Below, one piece after another: positions 8,786-17,012 of a DNA stretch of 64,000 nucleotides. How positions within the stretch are numbered: the first letter of the stretch is position 1; every line of letters begins with the position of its first letter. Below the pieces are notes generated by a model. That model did not search any database and was not told the DNA's origin. It was given only the letters and a program-made list of their open reading frames with translations. Origin of the DNA: an uncultured Eggerthella sp. GTDB lineage: Bacteria; Actinomycetota; Coriobacteriia; Coriobacteriales; Eggerthellaceae. The DNA lies in NCBI GenBank assembly GCA_905203045.1, contig CAJKUH010000007.1, positions 1-64,000 of the forward strand, read 5' to 3'. The position numbers and the translations under genes are program-made.

Positions 8786-8852
8786 ACTTAACTTTCGATT
8801 TTAACGTGCGTTAACTGCGTGCAACGTGTTTCGAAGAGGAGGTGCGAAACAC

Positions 8853-10745
8853 TTGGGAAAGCTTCAGATCATGGACACCACCATTCGCGATGGTCAGCAG
8901 AGCCTTTGGGCTACCCGCATGCCCGTCGGCGACATGCTCCCGATCTTGCCTAAGATGGATCGCGTAGGTTATTGGGCTATCGAGGCTTGGGGCGGTGCCA
9001 CGTTCGACACATGCCTTCGCTTCCTTGACGAAAACCCCTGGGATCGTTTGCGCTCCATCAAGGCGAAGACCCCCAACACGCGCCTTTCCATGCTTTCGCG
9101 TGGTCAGAACCTGGTTGGCTACAAGCATTATTCCAAGGAAATCGTCCATCGCTTCATCGCTGCGGCCCATCGCAACGGCATCGACGTGTTCCGCGTGTTC
9201 GATGCCCTGAACGACATCCGCAACGTGGTGGACAATGCCGAGGCCATCAAGGAATGCGGCGGTCACTTCGAAGGCGCTATTTCCTACACGCTTTCGCCGG
9301 TTCACACGCTGGACAGCTTCCTTGAGTACGGTCAGCAGCTGAAGGACCTGGGCGCCGACTCCATTGCCATCAAGGACATGGCCGGCATGCTCACCCCGTA
9401 TCGCACCGAGCGCATCGTTAAGGCGTTCAACGCTGAAATCGGCCTGCCCGTGCATGTTCATTGCCACTATGTTGGCGGCATGGCGCCTGCCAACTACCTG
9501 AAGGCCGCCGAAGCCGGCGCCGCCATCGTCGACACGGCTTCTGCTCCGCTGGCATTCGGCAATTCGCAGCCTGCTGTGGAGATGCTGGTTGCGGCAATGC
9601 AGGAAAGCCGTTATGACACGGGCCTTGACCTGGGCTTGCTGTTCGAGATCTCCGAGTACTGGGAAGAGGTTCGCAAGCGCGGCCATTATAAGCGCGGCGT
9701 TTCTTCGCTTACCCATATGAAGGTGTACTCGCATCAGGTTCCAGGCGGCATGATGTCGAACCTCATGTCCCAGCTGGAAATCCAGAATGCGCTCGACCGC
9801 CTGGACGACGTGATGGAAGAGATTCCCCGCGTTCGCGCCGAGGTAGGCTATCCGCCTTTGGTTACGCCGCTTTCCCAGATCGTGGGCACACAGGCTGTGT
9901 TCAATGTTCTTACCGGCAAGCGCTGGAGCGTTGTTTCCAAGGAAATGAAAGATTATATCTGCGGCTACTACGGCAAGGCTCCTGGTCCTATGAGCCCCGA
10001 GGTGGTAAACCGCGTTGTAGGCGAATCCGATCAGATGCTCGACCCCAGCGTTGCCCCTGGTTCCCTGGTAACCACGACCTTCGCTGAGCTTGAGGAAGAG
10101 ATCGGCGATTTGGCCAAGTCCGAAGAGGACGTTTTGATGTACGCACTGTTCCCGAACGAGGCACGTACGTACTTGAGCAAGCACCGCACATCTGAAAAGG
10201 TCGATTTCCTGCTTGAAGAGGAATCGAGCAACACCAAGGAGGACGATTACGTGGATATCAACCAGATTCGAGAGCTCGTTCGCGTTGCCGAGGAAAGCGG
10301 CGTAGGCGAGATCGTCGTCGAGGAAGAGGGCGCCCGTATCGCCGTCCGCATGCCTGGCGCTGTTGCCGCCGCCCCTGCAGCTCCTGCTGCCGCAGCCGCT
10401 CCTGCCGCTGCCGCACCTGCTGCAGCACCTGCACCTGCCGCTGCTCCTGCGGCATCGAGCCGCCCTGCCAGCTGGCACTGCGTTACCTCCCCGATGGTAG
10501 GCACCTTCTACGCTGCCCCCGCACCGGGCGAGCCCGCATTCGTGAAGGTGGGCGATGAGGTTGCCGCCAACCAGACGCTGTGCATCGTCGAGGCTATGAA
10601 GCTTATGAACGAAATCGGCGCCGAGGAAATGGGCACCGTGCGCGAAATCTGCGTTGAAGATGCAACGCCCGTTGAGTTCGGCACCCCGCTGTTCTACATC
10701 GAGCCCCACACCAGCCACGACGCTGTTGGTCCGGAGAGTGCATAA
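8853..10745 (+). CDS. Carboxyltransferase-biotin carrier fusion (PycB/OadA domain plus complete AccB)
   Basis: A 630-residue protein. Residues 1-466 are a pyruvate-carboxylase/oxaloacetate-decarboxylase carboxyltransferase: QIMDTTIRDGQQSLWATR, a conserved Lys in AIKDMAGMLTP, and metal-binding HCHYVGG. Residues 467-630 match an entire AccB: an N-terminal DINQIRELVRVAEESG helix, an Ala/Pro-rich linker, SPMVGTFYAAP, and VEAMKLMNE with biotinyl Lys583. With accC four bases downstream it should act as a two-subunit pyruvate carboxylase, fixing CO2 onto pyruvate to make oxaloacetate. TTG 8853 is chosen for its AGGAGG ten bases upstream; an in-frame GTG at 8826 lacks a site. Confidence 0.9.
   Translation: MGKLQIMDTTIRDGQQSLWATRMPVGDMLPILPKMDRVGYWAIEAWGGATFDTCLRFLDENPWDRLRSIKAKTPNTRLSMLSRGQNLVGYKHYSKEIVHRFIAAAHRNGIDVFRVFDALNDIRNVVDNAEAIKECGGHFEGAISYTLSPVHTLDSFLEYGQQLKDLGADSIAIKDMAGMLTPYRTERIVKAFNAEIGLPVHVHCHYVGGMAPANYLKAAEAGAAIVDTASAPLAFGNSQPAVEMLVAAMQESRYDTGLDLGLLFEISEYWEEVRKRGHYKRGVSSLTHMKVYSHQVPGGMMSNLMSQLEIQNALDRLDDVMEEIPRVRAEVGYPPLVTPLSQIVGTQAVFNVLTGKRWSVVSKEMKDYICGYYGKAPGPMSPEVVNRVVGESDQMLDPSVAPGSLVTTTFAELEEEIGDLAKSEEDVLMYALFPNEARTYLSKHRTSEKVDFLLEEESSNTKEDDYVDINQIRELVRVAEESGVGEIVVEEEGARIAVRMPGAVAAAPAAPAAAAAPAAAAPAAAPAPAAAPAASSRPASWHCVTSPMVGTFYAAPAPGEPAFVKVGDEVAANQTLCIVEAMKLMNEIGAEEMGTVREICVEDATPVEFGTPLFYIEPHTSHDAVGPESA
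10236..10253 (+). promoter_or_regulatory. accB: Internal ribosome binding site and GTG start for a free AccB-like protein
   Basis: AAGGAGG (10236-10242) stands eight bases before an in-frame GTG (10251). Starting there gives a 164-residue protein whose first residues, VDINQIREL, are where normal AccB proteins begin. The carboxyltransferase gene could therefore also produce a separate biotin carrier. This is an inference from sequence; no product is demonstrated. Confidence 0.6.
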
Positions 10746-10748
10746 GCG

Positions 10749-12098
10749 ATGTTCGATAAAGTACTGATCGCAAACCGCGGCGAGGTTGCCCTGCGCATTA
10801 TGCGCGCCTGCAAAGAGCTGGGCATCAAGACCGTTGCGGTGTATTCCACCGAAGACGCCGACACCTATCCCGTTCGCTATGCGGACGAAAAGGTGTGCAT
10901 CGGCCCTGCTCCTGCAAACAAGAGCTATCTGGTAATGCCCTCCATCATCGCCGCTGCGGTGAACACGGGCTGCCAGGCAATCCACCCCGGTTACGGCTTT
11001 TTGGCGGAGAACTCCGATTTCGCCCGCGCTTGCGCCGACAACGACCTGGTATTCATCGGACCTTCCCCCGAGTGCATCGATGCCATGGGCAACAAGGCTG
11101 CCGCCCGCGACACCATGAAGGCGTGCGGCGTCCCCACGGTTCCCGGCTCCGACGGCGTTGTGGAAACGGTTGAAGAGGCCCGCAAGTTCGCCGAGGAAGT
11201 GGGCTATCCGGTGCTCATCAAGGCTTCCGCCGGCGGTGGCGGCAAGGGCATGCGCGAAGTGCACGACCCGGCCGACCTGGAATCGCAGTTCATGGCTGCC
11301 AAGAACGAGGCAATCGCCGCGTTCGGCAACGGCGATGTGTACCTGGAAAAGCTGGTGCTTCGTCCGCGTCACGTCGAGGTTCAGATTCTGGCCGACAAGC
11401 ACGGCAACCGCATTTCCCTGTGCGAACGCGACTGTTCGCTTCAGCGTCGTCACCAGAAGCTGCTCGAAGAAGCTCCTTCGCCGGCGCTTACCGATGAAAT
11501 CCGTCGTTCCATGGGCGTTGCCGCAGTTAAGGCCGTCCGTGCTACGGGCTACGAGAACGCCGGCACCATCGAGTTTCTGCTCGACAGCGACGGTAAGTTC
11601 TACTTCATGGAAATGAACACGCGTGTTCAGGTAGAGCATCCCGTATCCGAGCAGATCACCGGCACCGACATTATCAAGGAGCAGCTGCGTATCGCTGCGG
11701 GCGAGCCCATTTCGTGCCTTGATCGTGCGCCGTTTACGCCGTTTGGCCATGCCATGGAGTTCCGCATCAACGCGGAAGACCCGGAGCACGACTTCCGTCC
11801 GTGCCCTGGCAACATCACGCGCTTCGAGGTTCCCGGTGGTCCGGGCGTACGTGTGGAAACCTACATCAAAGAAGGCGACCGCATTTCCCCGTATTACGAC
11901 TCGATGGTTGCTAAACTGATTGTGTGGGGCATCGATCGCGATGAGTGCATTGCCCGCGGCAAGCGTGCATTGAATGAGTTCCGTATCGAAGGCATCAAAA
12001 CCACCATTCCCTTCCACTTGGAGGTTCTTGAAAAGGAAGCCTTTGTAGAGGGCAGGGTATTTACCGACTTCATCGAAACCGAAATGGGGGATGAATAA
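10749..12098 (+). CDS. accC: Biotin carboxylase
   Basis: A 449-residue ATP-grasp enzyme that carboxylates biotin on the carrier using bicarbonate and ATP. Motifs include KVLIANRGEVALRIMRA at the N terminus, HPGYGFLAENSDFA, the Gly-rich ATP lid KASAGGGGKGMR, ERDCSLQRRHQKLLEEAPS, FLLDSDGKFYFMEMNTRVQVEH, and RINAEDP. GGAGAG precedes the ATG. The four-base spacing to the fusion gene indicates one operon and matched expression with its carrier. Confidence 0.96.
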   Translation: MFDKVLIANRGEVALRIMRACKELGIKTVAVYSTEDADTYPVRYADEKVCIGPAPANKSYLVMPSIIAAAVNTGCQAIHPGYGFLAENSDFARACADNDLVFIGPSPECIDAMGNKAAARDTMKACGVPTVPGSDGVVETVEEARKFAEEVGYPVLIKASAGGGGKGMREVHDPADLESQFMAAKNEAIAAFGNGDVYLEKLVLRPRHVEVQILADKHGNRISLCERDCSLQRRHQKLLEEAPSPALTDEIRRSMGVAAVKAVRATGYENAGTIEFLLDSDGKFYFMEMNTRVQVEHPVSEQITGTDIIKEQLRIAAGEPISCLDRAPFTPFGHAMEFRINAEDPEHDFRPCPGNITRFEVPGGPGVRVETYIKEGDRISPYYDSMVAKLIVWGIDRDECIARGKRALNEFRIEGIKTTIPFHLEVLEKEAFVEGRVFTDFIETEMGDE

Positions 12099-12099
12099 T

Positions 12100-12444
12100 A
12101 TGACAGATATCAACACCGAAAGCATGGCAATCGCACCTGGCGTGGTTGAAACCATCGTCACTCTTGCCGTACGCGATGTTGCTGGCGTGGCGTCGGTTGG
12201 CGCTGCACCTTCTGGGATCCGTTCCCTTCTTTCGTTCAAGCAGTCCGCTCAGGGCGTTTCCGTAAACGTTGCCGACGACAACACGGTAGACGTTGCCGTT
12301 TCCCTGCGTGTGCTTTCTGGGCATTCCTTGAACGAAATCGCCGACAATGTTCGTAAATCTGTGTCTGACGCAGTTCTTTCGCAGGTTGGCCTTACGGTAT
12401 CGCGCGTGGACATCCGCGTCGACGGCATCGTATTCCAGGATTAG
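12100..12444 (+). CDS. Asp23/Gls24 family (YqhY-like) protein
   Basis: A 114-residue Asp23 (DUF322) domain protein with the typical IAPGVVETIVTLAVRDVAGVASV start and a LNEIADNVRKSVSDAVLSQVGL helix. In Firmicutes the homologue yqhY lies between accC and nusB, exactly as here, and has been linked to control of acetyl-CoA carboxylase. The ATG at 12100 overlaps no upstream codon and has GGGGGA at good distance; an ATG at 12091 inside accC is too close to that site. It ends where nusB begins. Confidence 0.87.
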   Translation: MTDINTESMAIAPGVVETIVTLAVRDVAGVASVGAAPSGIRSLLSFKQSAQGVSVNVADDNTVDVAVSLRVLSGHSLNEIADNVRKSVSDAVLSQVGLTVSRVDIRVDGIVFQD

Positions 12445-12446
12445 TG

Positions 12447-12887
12447 GTGTCTGTGTCGAAGGCTTATTCCCAGCACGCAGAACGCACGCTTGCACGCAAG
12501 AACGCCCTGCAGATCATGTACCAGGGCGACATCCTGGACAAGGCTCCCCGCGAGCTTATCGACAACGCTCAGCTTGTTCCTGAAACCCAGGGCTTGGACG
12601 ATTATGCCCTGATGCTGCTTGATGGCTGCAAGGAAAACTTGGAAGCCATTGACGAGCTTATTGTTTCTGCAAGCGAGAACTGGGCGCTTGACCGCATGCC
12701 GATGGTCGATCGCGCCCTGCTTCGTCTTTCCACGTACGAAATGCGCTATGTGGAAGACGTTCCTGTTTCGGTTTCCATCAACGAAGCCGTAAACCTTGCC
12801 AAAGAATTCGGCGGGGATGATTCGCCGAGGTTCGTCAACGGCATTTTGGGCCGTATCGCTACCCAACTTGAGAGCGAGCAGGCATAA
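12447..12887 (+). CDS. nusB: Transcription antitermination/rRNA maturation factor NusB
   Basis: A 146-residue helical protein that binds boxA RNA with NusE in rRNA antitermination. It shows the family pattern: RKNALQIMYQGDI near the N terminus, a central LLDGCKENLEAIDELI helix, WALDRMPMVDRALLRLSTYEM, and PVSVSINEAVNLAKEFGGDDSPRF-like C-terminal residues. Tandem GTG codons at 12444, 12447 and 12453 make the exact start uncertain; 12447 is a compromise with AGGA upstream. Confidence 0.92.
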   Translation: MSVSKAYSQHAERTLARKNALQIMYQGDILDKAPRELIDNAQLVPETQGLDDYALMLLDGCKENLEAIDELIVSASENWALDRMPMVDRALLRLSTYEMRYVEDVPVSVSINEAVNLAKEFGGDDSPRFVNGILGRIATQLESEQA

Positions 12888-13123
12888 TGGAATCAAAGGC
12901 TCCTCAGACGTTCGAGGACATAAAAGCACGCCTTGATGAAATCGTGGCGGCTGTCAGCGACGAGGAGCTTCCTCTTGATGAGGCTTTGGGCCTGTATGAG
13001 GAAGCGGTTGGCATAGGATTGACCGCTTCTCGCATCATGGAAGAGGGAATTGCTGCTAAAGAAGCCGAATCTGCCGAGGCGCAAGCTTCGGCGGATTCGG
13101 ATACTTCGTCTTCGGACGAATAG
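12887..13123 (+). CDS. xseB: Exodeoxyribonuclease VII small subunit
   Basis: A 78-residue protein with the XseB core FEDIKARLDEIVAAVSDEELPLDEALGLYEEAVGIG. The ATG overlaps the nusB stop (TAATG), showing translational coupling. The last 20 residues are Ala/Ser/Asp/Glu-rich and probably disordered. The large subunit gene xseA, usually adjacent, is absent from this window. Confidence 0.88.
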   Translation: MESKAPQTFEDIKARLDEIVAAVSDEELPLDEALGLYEEAVGIGLTASRIMEEGIAAKEAESAEAQASADSDTSSSDE

Positions 13124-13136
13124 GAGGAGGTGCCGT

Positions 13137-15011
13137 ATGGCTCGCATACTTGACTCCATAGATTCCCCCGACAAGCTAAAGCTCCTCACTGACGAGGAGC
13201 TTTCTATACTGGCGAAGGAAATCCGTGAGGAGATTATCAATGTCACCTCGAAAACGGGTGGCCATGTGGCCTCGAGCCTTGGTGCAGTAGACATCATTTT
13301 GGCCGTTCATTCGCTTATCAACTCACCCCATGATCGTTTCTTGTTCGACGTGGGGCATCAGTCGTATGCCCATATGCTGATTACGGGGCGCCTGAAGGAA
13401 TTCCCTACGCTGCGCCAGTACAAAGGGCTTTCCGGTTTCCCGAAACCGCACAGCAATCCTCACGATGTGCATCCGTCTGGGCATGCCTCTGACTCGCTTT
13501 CCGTCGCTTGCGGCCTGGCGCGTGCCCGCGATTTGCGTGGCGACGACCAGAAGATCGTAGCCCTGATCGGCGATGCGTCGTTGGCGGGCGGCATGGCATT
13601 TGAGGCCTTAAACGATATCGGGCAGGCACAGACGCCGCTGGTAATCATCTTGAACGACAATGAGATGAGCATTTCGCGCAACGTGGGTGCCATGGCAATG
13701 CACCTGGGCGCGCTGCGCGTTTCCAGCAACTACCGCAAGAGCCGCGACAACATGCAGGATTTCATGGAAAACTCCCTGGGCGTTGCCGGCAAGGCCATGG
13801 TGAAGCTGGGCAAGACGGCAAAGGAATCGCTGAAGCAGTTCGTTGTTCCCGACACCATGCTCTTCGAGCAGCTGGGCATCGTGTGCACACCTCCCGTGGA
13901 CGGGCATGATATCACCGCCTTAAGGCGCACCATCGGCCATGCTTTGGAATCGGACGTTCCGGTTTTGGTGCACGTGGTTACGAAGAAGGGCGCCGGGTAT
14001 GCTCCCGCAGAAGCGGAGCCTTCGCGTTTCCATGGCATTGGGCCCTACGACATTGCCACGGGCGCTTCGTTGAAGCCTAAGCCCAAGGCGCTTACCTATA
14101 CGCAGGCATTTACGAAGGCGTTTGAAAAGGAAGCGCAGCTCGATGACCGTATCTGCGCCATTTCTGCTGCCATGATCGATGGCACGGGGTTGCGCTCCTT
14201 TGCCAATGCCCATCCCGATCGCTGCTTTGATGTGGGCATTGCCGAAGGCCATGCTGTGGGTATGGCAAGCGGCTTGGCCCTTGGCGGCAGGAAGCCGGTG
14301 GTGGCGCTGTACTCGACGTTCCTCCAACGTGCTATCGACCAGACGATCATCAACGTTGCGCTTGAAAAGCTCGATGTGGTGTTTGCCATCGACCGTGCGG
14401 GTCTGGTGGGTGACGATGGCCCCACGCATCACGGCATGTTCGACATTGCTTTGCTGCGTTGCGTTCCCGACCTGAAGATCCTGGCTCCTTCCAACGAAGC
14501 CGAACTGGCGCATGCCCTTCATACGGCGCTGAAGTTGGAAGGTCCCGTTGCCCTGCGTTACCCGCGTGGCGAAGCAGTGGGCGTTCCCATGCTCGACGAT
14601 GCGCTTATGATGAAGCCAGGCAAGTCGCGCGTGCTGCGTGAAGGCAGCGATGCGGCGATCTTGGCGTTTGGCCGTATGGCGAACTACGCAGCTGATGCCG
14701 CCGAGCTACTTTCCAAACAGGGATGCTCGGTGCGTGTGGTTGACATGCGCTGGGTGAAGCCACTCGACCTTGAAGCCATTGCGGCTGCGGCGGAAACGGG
14801 TGTCGTGGTAACCGTGGAAGACGGCGTGCGCATCGGCGGTGCCGGCGAAGGGGTTGCTGAAGCGCTGGCGCTGATGGGCGCCAAGGCCAAGGTGAAGGTG
14901 CTGGGCTTGCCCGATAGCTTCGTTGCGCAGGGCAAGGTGAACCAGCTGTTCGCCGATGTTGGCATCGACGCCGAAGGCATCGCAAAGGCAGTTGCCGGCT
15001 TACTGGGCTAG
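13137..15011 (+). CDS. dxs: 1-Deoxy-D-xylulose-5-phosphate synthase
   Basis: A 624-residue thiamine diphosphate enzyme that condenses pyruvate and glyceraldehyde 3-phosphate, the first step of the MEP isoprenoid pathway. Visible features are TGGHVASSLGAVD with the active-site His, the ThDP motif GDASLAGGMAFEALN, DGHDITALR, the second-domain DRAGLVGDDGPTHHG, and YPRG. The frame is open upstream inside xseB, but the ATG at 13137 has a strong AGGAGG. A terminator follows. Confidence 0.96.
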   Translation: MARILDSIDSPDKLKLLTDEELSILAKEIREEIINVTSKTGGHVASSLGAVDIILAVHSLINSPHDRFLFDVGHQSYAHMLITGRLKEFPTLRQYKGLSGFPKPHSNPHDVHPSGHASDSLSVACGLARARDLRGDDQKIVALIGDASLAGGMAFEALNDIGQAQTPLVIILNDNEMSISRNVGAMAMHLGALRVSSNYRKSRDNMQDFMENSLGVAGKAMVKLGKTAKESLKQFVVPDTMLFEQLGIVCTPPVDGHDITALRRTIGHALESDVPVLVHVVTKKGAGYAPAEAEPSRFHGIGPYDIATGASLKPKPKALTYTQAFTKAFEKEAQLDDRICAISAAMIDGTGLRSFANAHPDRCFDVGIAEGHAVGMASGLALGGRKPVVALYSTFLQRAIDQTIINVALEKLDVVFAIDRAGLVGDDGPTHHGMFDIALLRCVPDLKILAPSNEAELAHALHTALKLEGPVALRYPRGEAVGVPMLDDALMMKPGKSRVLREGSDAAILAFGRMANYAADAAELLSKQGCSVRVVDMRWVKPLDLEAIAAAAETGVVVTVEDGVRIGGAGEGVAEALALMGAKAKVKVLGLPDSFVAQGKVNQLFADVGIDAEGIAKAVAGLLG

Positions 15012-15047
15012 CGCGTTCGGGCGTACTCTGCTTACATAAAGATCGTT

Positions 15048-15070
15048 CAGGGGCTGTATTGGCCCCTGTT
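15048..15070 (+). terminator. Terminator after dxs
   Basis: A seven-pair stem CAGGGGC / GCCCCTG with loop TGTATTG is followed by TTTGCTG. The T tract is short. Confidence 0.6.
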
Positions 15071-15088
15071 TGCTGCTAGGGAGGCGTG

Positions 15089-15811
15089 ATGGGAAACGAA
15101 ACCATTCAACAATGGATGGAAGATGCTCCGCAAGAGGTTGCGTTGCAATGCCGGGCTTTGCTGGATGAAGTGCAGCGTCTGCGCTTGGACGAAACGATAT
15201 ACCCTGCCCAAGACGACATCCTGAATGCCTTGAAGTACACGGCTCCAGAACAGGTGCGTGCGGTTATCTTGGGCCAAGACCCATACCATGGCCCTCATCA
15301 GGCGATGGGCCTTTCGTTTTCTGTTCCTGCCGGGGAAAAGCTGCCGCCGAGCTTGCGGAACATCTACAAGGAACTGGCAGCTGATTTGGGCTGCGAGGCA
15401 CCCACGAACGGCGATTTGACGTCCTGGGCCAAGCAGGGCGTGTTGCTGTTGAACACCACGCTTACCGTGCGAGAGCATGCCGCCAATTCCCACAGCAAAT
15501 TGGGCTGGCAGGTGCTCACTACATACCTGGTGGAGCAGTGCTTCCGCTTGCCTCAGCCGGTGGTGTTCTTGGCATGGGGCAGGCATGCCGTGAAGCTGGT
15601 GGAAGATACTCAGGCAAAAGTCTTGGCCGAAGGAGTGGCGGCAGGCACCAACAAATTCATACTGAGGTCAACGCATCCATCGCCCCTTTCCGCCAATAAA
15701 AAGGGTGGGGAGTTGGAGCCTTTCATCGGGTCGCGCCCTTTTTCGCGCGCTAACAAGCTGCTCGTTGAAAACGGTTCTGCGGCGGTAGCCTGGGAAAGCG
15801 TGTGCCGTTAG
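15089..15811 (+). CDS. ung: Uracil-DNA glycosylase (family 1)
   Basis: A 240-residue DNA repair enzyme that excises uracil. The water-activating motif GQDPYHG carries the catalytic Asp, followed by QAMGLSFSVP, LLLNTTLTV, and the Leu-intercalation region HPSPLSANK with the catalytic His. The ATG at 15089 is preferred to the adjacent in-frame GTG at 15086 because of its spacing to AGGGAGG. It lies alone between two terminator or promoter regions. Confidence 0.95.
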   Translation: MGNETIQQWMEDAPQEVALQCRALLDEVQRLRLDETIYPAQDDILNALKYTAPEQVRAVILGQDPYHGPHQAMGLSFSVPAGEKLPPSLRNIYKELAADLGCEAPTNGDLTSWAKQGVLLLNTTLTVREHAANSHSKLGWQVLTTYLVEQCFRLPQPVVFLAWGRHAVKLVEDTQAKVLAEGVAAGTNKFILRSTHPSPLSANKKGGELEPFIGSRPFSRANKLLVENGSAAVAWESVCR

Positions 15812-15963
15812 GCTGCATCGATGTGCTAGGGGGCCTTCAGGCAAACGCGCTCAAAGGGGAAATTGACGCCATGGGGCGTGGTTCCTTTCGCTTAAAACGA
15901 TGCGGCCCCACTGATTGGTGGAGCCCCGTCGGGCGCCAGAAAGGGTGCTCTTTCCCTGATGCC

Positions 15964-15992
15964 TTGACAATATAAGTAACGCCGCGTATCTT
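15964..15992 (+). promoter_or_regulatory. Promoter of the AEC-family transporter
   Basis: A consensus TTGACA (15964-15969) and TATCTT (15987-15992) are separated by exactly 17 bases, about 33 bases before the transporter ATG. The rest of the 220-base gap after ung shows no gene. Confidence 0.75.
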
Positions 15993-16031
15993 AATTTTTT
16001 TGTCCAGCAAGGGAAAGAAGGGTACGCGGCG

Positions 16032-16967
16032 ATGGCGGAGATTAGCGAAGCGCTGGGTCAAATGGCCATCATGTTGGCGATTGCCATCGGTGGCTTTGTC
16101 GCTACGAAAGTGGGGGTCTTGCGCCATGAGCAGGTGTCCGACTTCACCCGTTTGCTGCTCAATATCACGCTTCCCTGTATGCTGCTTGCCTCGGTGAACA
16201 GCATGAAGGGTGCTACGCCGGAAACAATGGGTATTGCCGGTTTGCTGGCCCTGTTCCAGTTCTTTGCCCTTATGCTGTGCGCAATGCTGTGCAATGTGCT
16301 GTTCAGAACGCCGCGCGAAGAGCGTTCGATCTACATTTTTATGGCCATTTGCACCAATACCGGTTTTATTGGCTTGCCAGTGATCAGCTCTATCTATGGC
16401 TCCGATTCGGTGCTGTTCTGCGGCATCTTCATTGCAGTGCTGGCGCTTTTCGTGTATTCGGTTGGTTTTGGCGCCTTGGTGCCCCGCAAACCCGGCGAAA
16501 AGGCGAAGATTCCCTGGAAAGCGATGATGAACCCTGCCATGATCGCCTCGGTGGTGTCCATTGTGCTGGTTCAGCTGGGCTTCGAGTTTCCTCCCGTTGC
16601 GGAAAAGGGCCTTTCCATGGTGGGCAACATCACGGCACCCGTTGCCATGCTCATGGTGGGCATCATCATCGCCAACGCGCGCCTTGCCGATGTGTTCAAG
16701 GAATGGCGCCTGTATCCTTTCATCCTTATCAGGCAGCTTATCGTGCCTGCGGCTTTGTTCTTGGGATTGAATGCCTTAGGCATCGACCATTTGCTGGCGG
16801 GCGTGTTCGTTATCATGTTCGCCATGCCGGTGGGTTCCATGGCACCGGCCTTCGCTCAGATGATGGGTCGCGACCCGCAGCTGCCTGCGCGTGGTACTGT
16901 GCTTTCGACGCTTTCGTCGTTTATAGTGGTGCCGTTGCTGGTTGTGTGGATGACGGTGATGGTCTAA
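16032..16967 (+). CDS. AEC family transporter (auxin efflux carrier-like permease)
   Basis: A 311-residue integral membrane protein of the Mem_trans type with about ten hydrophobic segments in two halves. The N-terminal half has GGFVATKVGVLRHEQVSDFTRLLLNITLPC, the typical first repeat, and the C-terminal half contains NITAPVAMLMVGIIIA and a FAMPVGSMAPAFAQMMG end. Relatives export or import organic acids such as malate or malonate; the substrate here is unknown. The ATG has AAGAAGGG nine bases upstream and its own promoter. Confidence 0.85.
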   Translation: MAEISEALGQMAIMLAIAIGGFVATKVGVLRHEQVSDFTRLLLNITLPCMLLASVNSMKGATPETMGIAGLLALFQFFALMLCAMLCNVLFRTPREERSIYIFMAICTNTGFIGLPVISSIYGSDSVLFCGIFIAVLALFVYSVGFGALVPRKPGEKAKIPWKAMMNPAMIASVVSIVLVQLGFEFPPVAEKGLSMVGNITAPVAMLMVGIIIANARLADVFKEWRLYPFILIRQLIVPAALFLGLNALGIDHLLAGVFVIMFAMPVGSMAPAFAQMMGRDPQLPARGTVLSTLSSFIVVPLLVVWMTVMV

Positions 16968-17012
16968 CGCGGTTATACTGCTTTAATCAGCAGTTTTGTT
17001 TCAGGAGGCCCT

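Noticed and set aside
8826..8852. GTG 8826 as start of the carboxyltransferase fusion
   Set aside because: It has no ribosome binding site, and the extension would contain the AGGAGG that serves TTG 8853.
8811..12239. A very long open frame (over 1100 codons) antisense to the pycB-accB fusion and accC
   Set aside because: It mirrors the codon bias of the sense genes in a GC-rich genome; the sense proteins are unmistakable enzymes and the antisense product has low-complexity Arg/His/Gly-rich sequence.
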